38,387 nt of DNA from Candidatus Coprenecus pullicola (GTDB taxonomy: Bacteria > Bacteroidota > Bacteroidia > Bacteroidales > UBA932), in the NCBI GenBank assembly GCA_018711925.1, contig DVHR01000028.1, positions 1 through 38,387 of the forward strand, given 5' to 3'. A program made the position numbers and the translations under genes. The first letter of the stretch is position 1. Each line of letters starts with the position of its first letter. The notes beneath the pieces were generated by a model, which was not told where the DNA came from, did not search any database, and saw nothing but the letters and a program-made list of their open reading frames with translations. Positions 36,084 through 38,387 of this stretch are shown piece after piece.

Positions 36084-36854
36084 CACGAATCTTATTTCCT
36101 TAAAATAATACTTAGCCACCTGCCCGTCCTCCTTCTTAACCAGGAGACGGGCAGTATCTTTCTCCACCCCCAATATACGGCCCTGGAACCTGCGAATCCC
36201 GCCACCCGTAATGAGTTCTGTCTCCTCAAACTCCGCTTTCACGTCCTTGCGGTACAGCATGCTCACGTATTCCTCCTCCAGCCCAGGGACGAGACCGTTA
36301 CCGTCGAGTTGCCCGTACAGTCCGAATATACGCCCCAGCAACCCGGGCAGTTCGTCCTTAAGACTAAAGTCGGACATTCCGGCCCTGCAAGTGCCGGCAT
36401 CTTCCAGAGACAGGAGCACCGAAGTCGGATTAGGCAGCTCAGGAGGAAATACCCTCTGATTGACATTGAGGCCTATGCCGGCGATGCTGACTGCCAGAGT
36501 GTCACCCTTCAAGGTATTCTCTATCAGCATTCCACATATCTTACGGTCACCGATATAAATATCATTTGGCCATTTGATACGTGCATCCAGTCCCAGATCC
36601 GACAGATAACGGACTATTCCCACGGAACATATCTGCGAGATTACGAACTGGCCGGCCGCCTTCAAATCCCTGGGTCTGAAAAGTATCGAGAACATAAGGT
36701 TCTCTCCCTGACGGCTCTCCCACCGGTTGCCCCTCTGCCCCCTCCCCGCCGTCTGATACTCCGCACACCACACCGTCATGTCCTCCGCCGTATCCTTGTT
36801 TCTCCAGGCATCCAGATTCGTAGAGTCTGTCATCTTTAACCAATGGATATTCAT
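36078..36854 (-). CDS. birA: Biotin--[acetyl-CoA carboxylase] ligase
   Basis: A 258-residue monofunctional biotin protein ligase without the N-terminal DNA-binding domain, so it should not act as a repressor. The active-site segments are TDSTNLDAWR, AEYQTAGRGQRGNRWES (biotinyl-AMP loop), KWPNDIYIGDRKICGMLIE and the GIGLNVNQ motif. A small C-terminal beta domain follows. The ATG at 36854 (MNIHWLKM) follows its promoter; an in-frame codon further upstream would start before the -7 box. It is convergent with rpe (6-nt overlap) and divergent from rsfS. Confidence 0.93.
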   Translation of the reverse strand: MNIHWLKMTDSTNLDAWRNKDTAEDMTVWCAEYQTAGRGQRGNRWESRQGENLMFSILFRPRDLKAAGQFVISQICSVGIVRYLSDLGLDARIKWPNDIYIGDRKICGMLIENTLKGDTLAVSIAGIGLNVNQRVFPPELPNPTSVLLSLEDAGTCRAGMSDFSLKDELPGLLGRIFGLYGQLDGNGLVPGLEEEYVSMLYRKDVKAEFEETELITGGGIRRFQGRILGVEKDTARLLVKKEDGQVAKYYFKEIRFVL

Positions 36855-36871
36855 GGCATAATTTTTATAAG

Positions 36872-36879
36872 TATATTTG
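36872..36879 (+). promoter_or_regulatory. Candidate -7 box of the rsfS-ftsH pair
   Basis: TATATTTG, 22 nt upstream of the rsfS ATG. There is no good TTTG 20 nt upstream. It lies only 5 nt from the -7 box pointing to birA. Confidence 0.5.
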
Positions 36880-36884
36880 CACAG

Positions 36885-36892
36885 CAAATTTA
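36885..36892 (-). promoter_or_regulatory. Candidate -7 box of birA
   Basis: TAAATTTG on the minus strand, 30 nt upstream of the birA ATG at 36854. No clear -33 element is present. It nearly abuts the opposing rsfS box. Confidence 0.5.
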
Positions 36893-36901
36893 TATTTATT
36901 T

Positions 36902-37252
36902 ATGATAGAAGTAGACACCATAGCCTCGGCTATGCTCGAAAAAAAGGGGAAAAATGTATGCGCCCTCGATCTGAAGAAGATTGGAACTGCAATAACAGAC
37001 TGGTTTGTAATATGCAACGCTGACTCCACCACTCAGGTTGCTGCCATCGCGGACAATATAGAGGAGAGAATGATTGAGAAATGCGGACGCAAGGTAGTCC
37101 GGGCTCAGGGCAAGGAGAACGGATTCTGGGTCATCCTGGACTATCTGAATGTTGTGGTCCACATATTCCAGACCGAATACAGGAATTTTTACCGTCTGGA
37201 AGACCTCTGGGCAGACGCAGCAAGAAAAGACTACAATGATGACGAACAATAA
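36902..37252 (+). CDS. rsfS: Ribosome silencing factor RsfS
   Basis: A 116-residue RsfS/RsfA (Iojap, DUF143) protein that binds L14 and blocks subunit joining when nutrients are low. The conserved core is present: [39 protein letters not shown], then [30 protein letters not shown]. Length is typical. It is followed closely by ftsH, an arrangement common in Bacteroidota. Confidence 0.95.
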   Translation: MIEVDTIASAMLEKKGKNVCALDLKKIGTAITDWFVICNADSTTQVAAIADNIEERMIEKCGRKVVRAQGKENGFWVILDYLNVVVHIFQTEYRNFYRLEDLWADAARKDYNDDEQ

Positions 37253-37259
37253 GGATTAT

Positions 37260-38387
37260 ATGAGCACTCAGCAGAACAGGAACAATCCGGGATCCCCCGG
37301 AACCGGCCCAGGTAAAAGGCCGTCCCAGTCTCCCAAGTCCATGCGTGGTCTGATGTGGGTACTTTACGCCATATTCGGCTTCGCCATGATCTGGATAGTG
37401 CGGAGCTACTCCGGCTCAGATCCGGTCAAGACCGAATGGCTGACTGTCAAGGAGAGCATGATTCCGGACGGGGACGTGGAGCGCATAACATACGTGACTA
37501 ATGAATACCGGGCTGAAGTCTACATCAAGAAAGACTCTCTGCCCAAATACGTCAACAAGTACTTCGGCGGCAGGACTCCGGCGGCCGGTCCTCACTTTTA
37601 CTTCATAGTATCATCCAATTTCAACGCGGAGGAGAGCTTTGAGGAGGCCAGGATGCAGCTTCCGCCAGACCAACGTTTTACCATCTCAACCGAGGAGCGC
37701 AACAACTACTTCGGCCAGATATTCGACTGGATCATCTTCCCCCTGCTGCTCTTCGGACTGCTGTGGTTCATCATGTTCCGTCCCATGCAGAAGAACATGG
37801 GCGGAGGCCCGGGAGGCGGCATCTTCAACGTCGGCAAGTCCCAGGCCAAGCTCTATGAAAAAGAGAACAATGTGAAGGTTACTTTCAAGGATGTCGCAGG
37901 TCTGGAGGAAGCCAAGGTGGAGGTGATGGAGATAGTGGACTTCCTGAAGAATCCCCAGAAATACACCGCCCTGGGCGGAAAGATACCCAAAGGAGCTCTG
38001 CTGGTAGGCCCTCCGGGTACAGGAAAGACCCTGCTGGCCAAGGCTGTTGCCGGTGAGGCCAACGTGCCTTTCTTCTCCATCAGCGGCTCCGACTTCGTGG
38101 AGATGTTCGTCGGTGTGGGAGCCTCACGCGTGCGCGACCTCTTCCGTCAGGCCAAGGAAAAGGCACCCTGCATAGTCTTCATAGACGAAATAGACGCCGT
38201 AGGACGGGCAAGGAGCAAAAACGTAGGATTCTCATCCAATGACGAAAGGGAGAACACCCTCAACCAGCTGCTCACGGAGATGGACGGCTTCGGGACCAAC
38301 TCCGGAGTCATCATCCTCGCCGCCACCAACCGCGCCGACATCCTCGACAAGGCCCTCATGAGGGCCGGCCGCTTCGACCGCCAGATC
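37260..38387 (+). CDS. ftsH: ATP-dependent zinc metalloprotease FtsH (5' part, truncated by window end)
   Basis: The first 376 residues of FtsH, an inner-membrane AAA+ protease that degrades misfolded membrane proteins and regulators. After a Gln/Asn/Pro-rich cytosolic tail come a first membrane helix ([18 protein letters not shown]), a periplasmic domain, a second helix ([18 protein letters not shown]), a Gly-rich linker, and the AAA domain. The latter shows [13 protein letters not shown], Walker A GPPGTGKT, Walker [12 protein letters not shown] and the start of the second region of homology ([10 protein letters not shown]...RFDRQI). The HEAGH protease domain lies beyond the window. The ATG at 37260 has AAGGA just upstream; in-frame ATGs at 37236 and 37239, inside rsfS, are alternatives. 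Confidence 0.95.
   Translation, partial: MSTQQNRNNPGSPGTGPGKRPSQSPKSMRGLMWVLYAIFGFAMIWIVRSYSGSDPVKTEWLTVKESMIPDGDVERITYVTNEYRAEVYIKKDSLPKYVNKYFGGRTPAAGPHFYFIVSSNFNAEESFEEARMQLPPDQRFTISTEERNNYFGQIFDWIIFPLLLFGLLWFIMFRPMQKNMGGGPGGGIFNVGKSQAKLYEKENNVKVTFKDVAGLEEAKVEVMEIVDFLKNPQKYTALGGKIPKGALLVGPPGTGKTLLAKAVAGEANVPFFSISGSDFVEMFVGVGASRVRDLFRQAKEKAPCIVFIDEIDAVGRARSKNVGFSSNDERENTLNQLLTEMDGFGTNSGVIILAATNRADILDKALMRAGRFDRQI

Overview
The window reads as a chromosomal segment of a Bacteroidota bacterium, most likely order Bacteroidales. The evidence is promoter style and gene content. Promoters match the TTTG / TAnnTTTG (-33/-7) type recognised by the Bacteroidota primary sigma factor, and several have the two boxes exactly 20 nt apart. 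Shine-Dalgarno sequences are mostly absent. Gene content includes a SusB-type GH97, DUF4295 beside rpmB-rpmG, DUF4199, DUF1573, an LptD-like protein divergent from an amidase, and Rho with a long disordered insert. Species cannot be named from this window.

Layout. 1-259: remnant of an IS5-type transposase, internally deleted and frameshifted. 504-2753 (+): secreted GH97 glucosidase, convergent and overlapping with an M2-type metallopeptidase (2737-4347, -). 4404-9714 (-): translation and export block, in transcription order thrS, infC, rpmI, rplT, lepB, then rpmB, rpmG and a small DUF4295 gene behind their own promoter. 9793-11290 (+): DUF4199 membrane protein and a GT2 polyprenyl-phosphate glycosyltransferase. 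11384-12457 (-): beta-propeller lipoprotein. 12649-17796 (-): secA, lpdA, bactofilin, closed by an intrinsic terminator. 17922-21469 (-): three adjacent lipoprotein genes I could not assign to a named family. They appear to be built from two, four and one copies of a related beta-rich unit. 21568-24879 (-): DUF1573 protein, MeaB-type GTPase, and a predicted 10-TM metal transporter overlapping meaB by 4 nt. 24984-25154 (+): 2[4Fe-4S] ferredoxin, sharing a bidirectional terminator with rho. 25210-30301 (-): lptD, ridA, rho. 30400-32368 (+): SPOR-domain amidase and MlaD/MCE protein. 32552-36083 (+): dnaA, pepD, rpe. 36078-36854 (-): birA. 36902-38387 (+): rsfS and the 5' part of ftsH, cut by the window end.

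Functionally this is mostly core chromosome: translation, protein export, outer-membrane assembly, cell-wall remodelling, replication initiation and proteostasis. Lineage-specific lipoproteins and a glycan-degrading enzyme are interspersed. No tRNA, rRNA, CRISPR array or intact mobile element was recognised.

The points most worth a second look are the repeat-unit lipoprotein trio, the apparent AUC start codon of infC behind a perfect Shine-Dalgarno, the paired 13-nt direct repeats just before dnaA, the Rho disordered region with an AT-hook-like motif, and the translationally coupled meaB/transporter pair. I saw no clear evidence of an entirely new multi-gene system; the lipoprotein trio is the best candidate.
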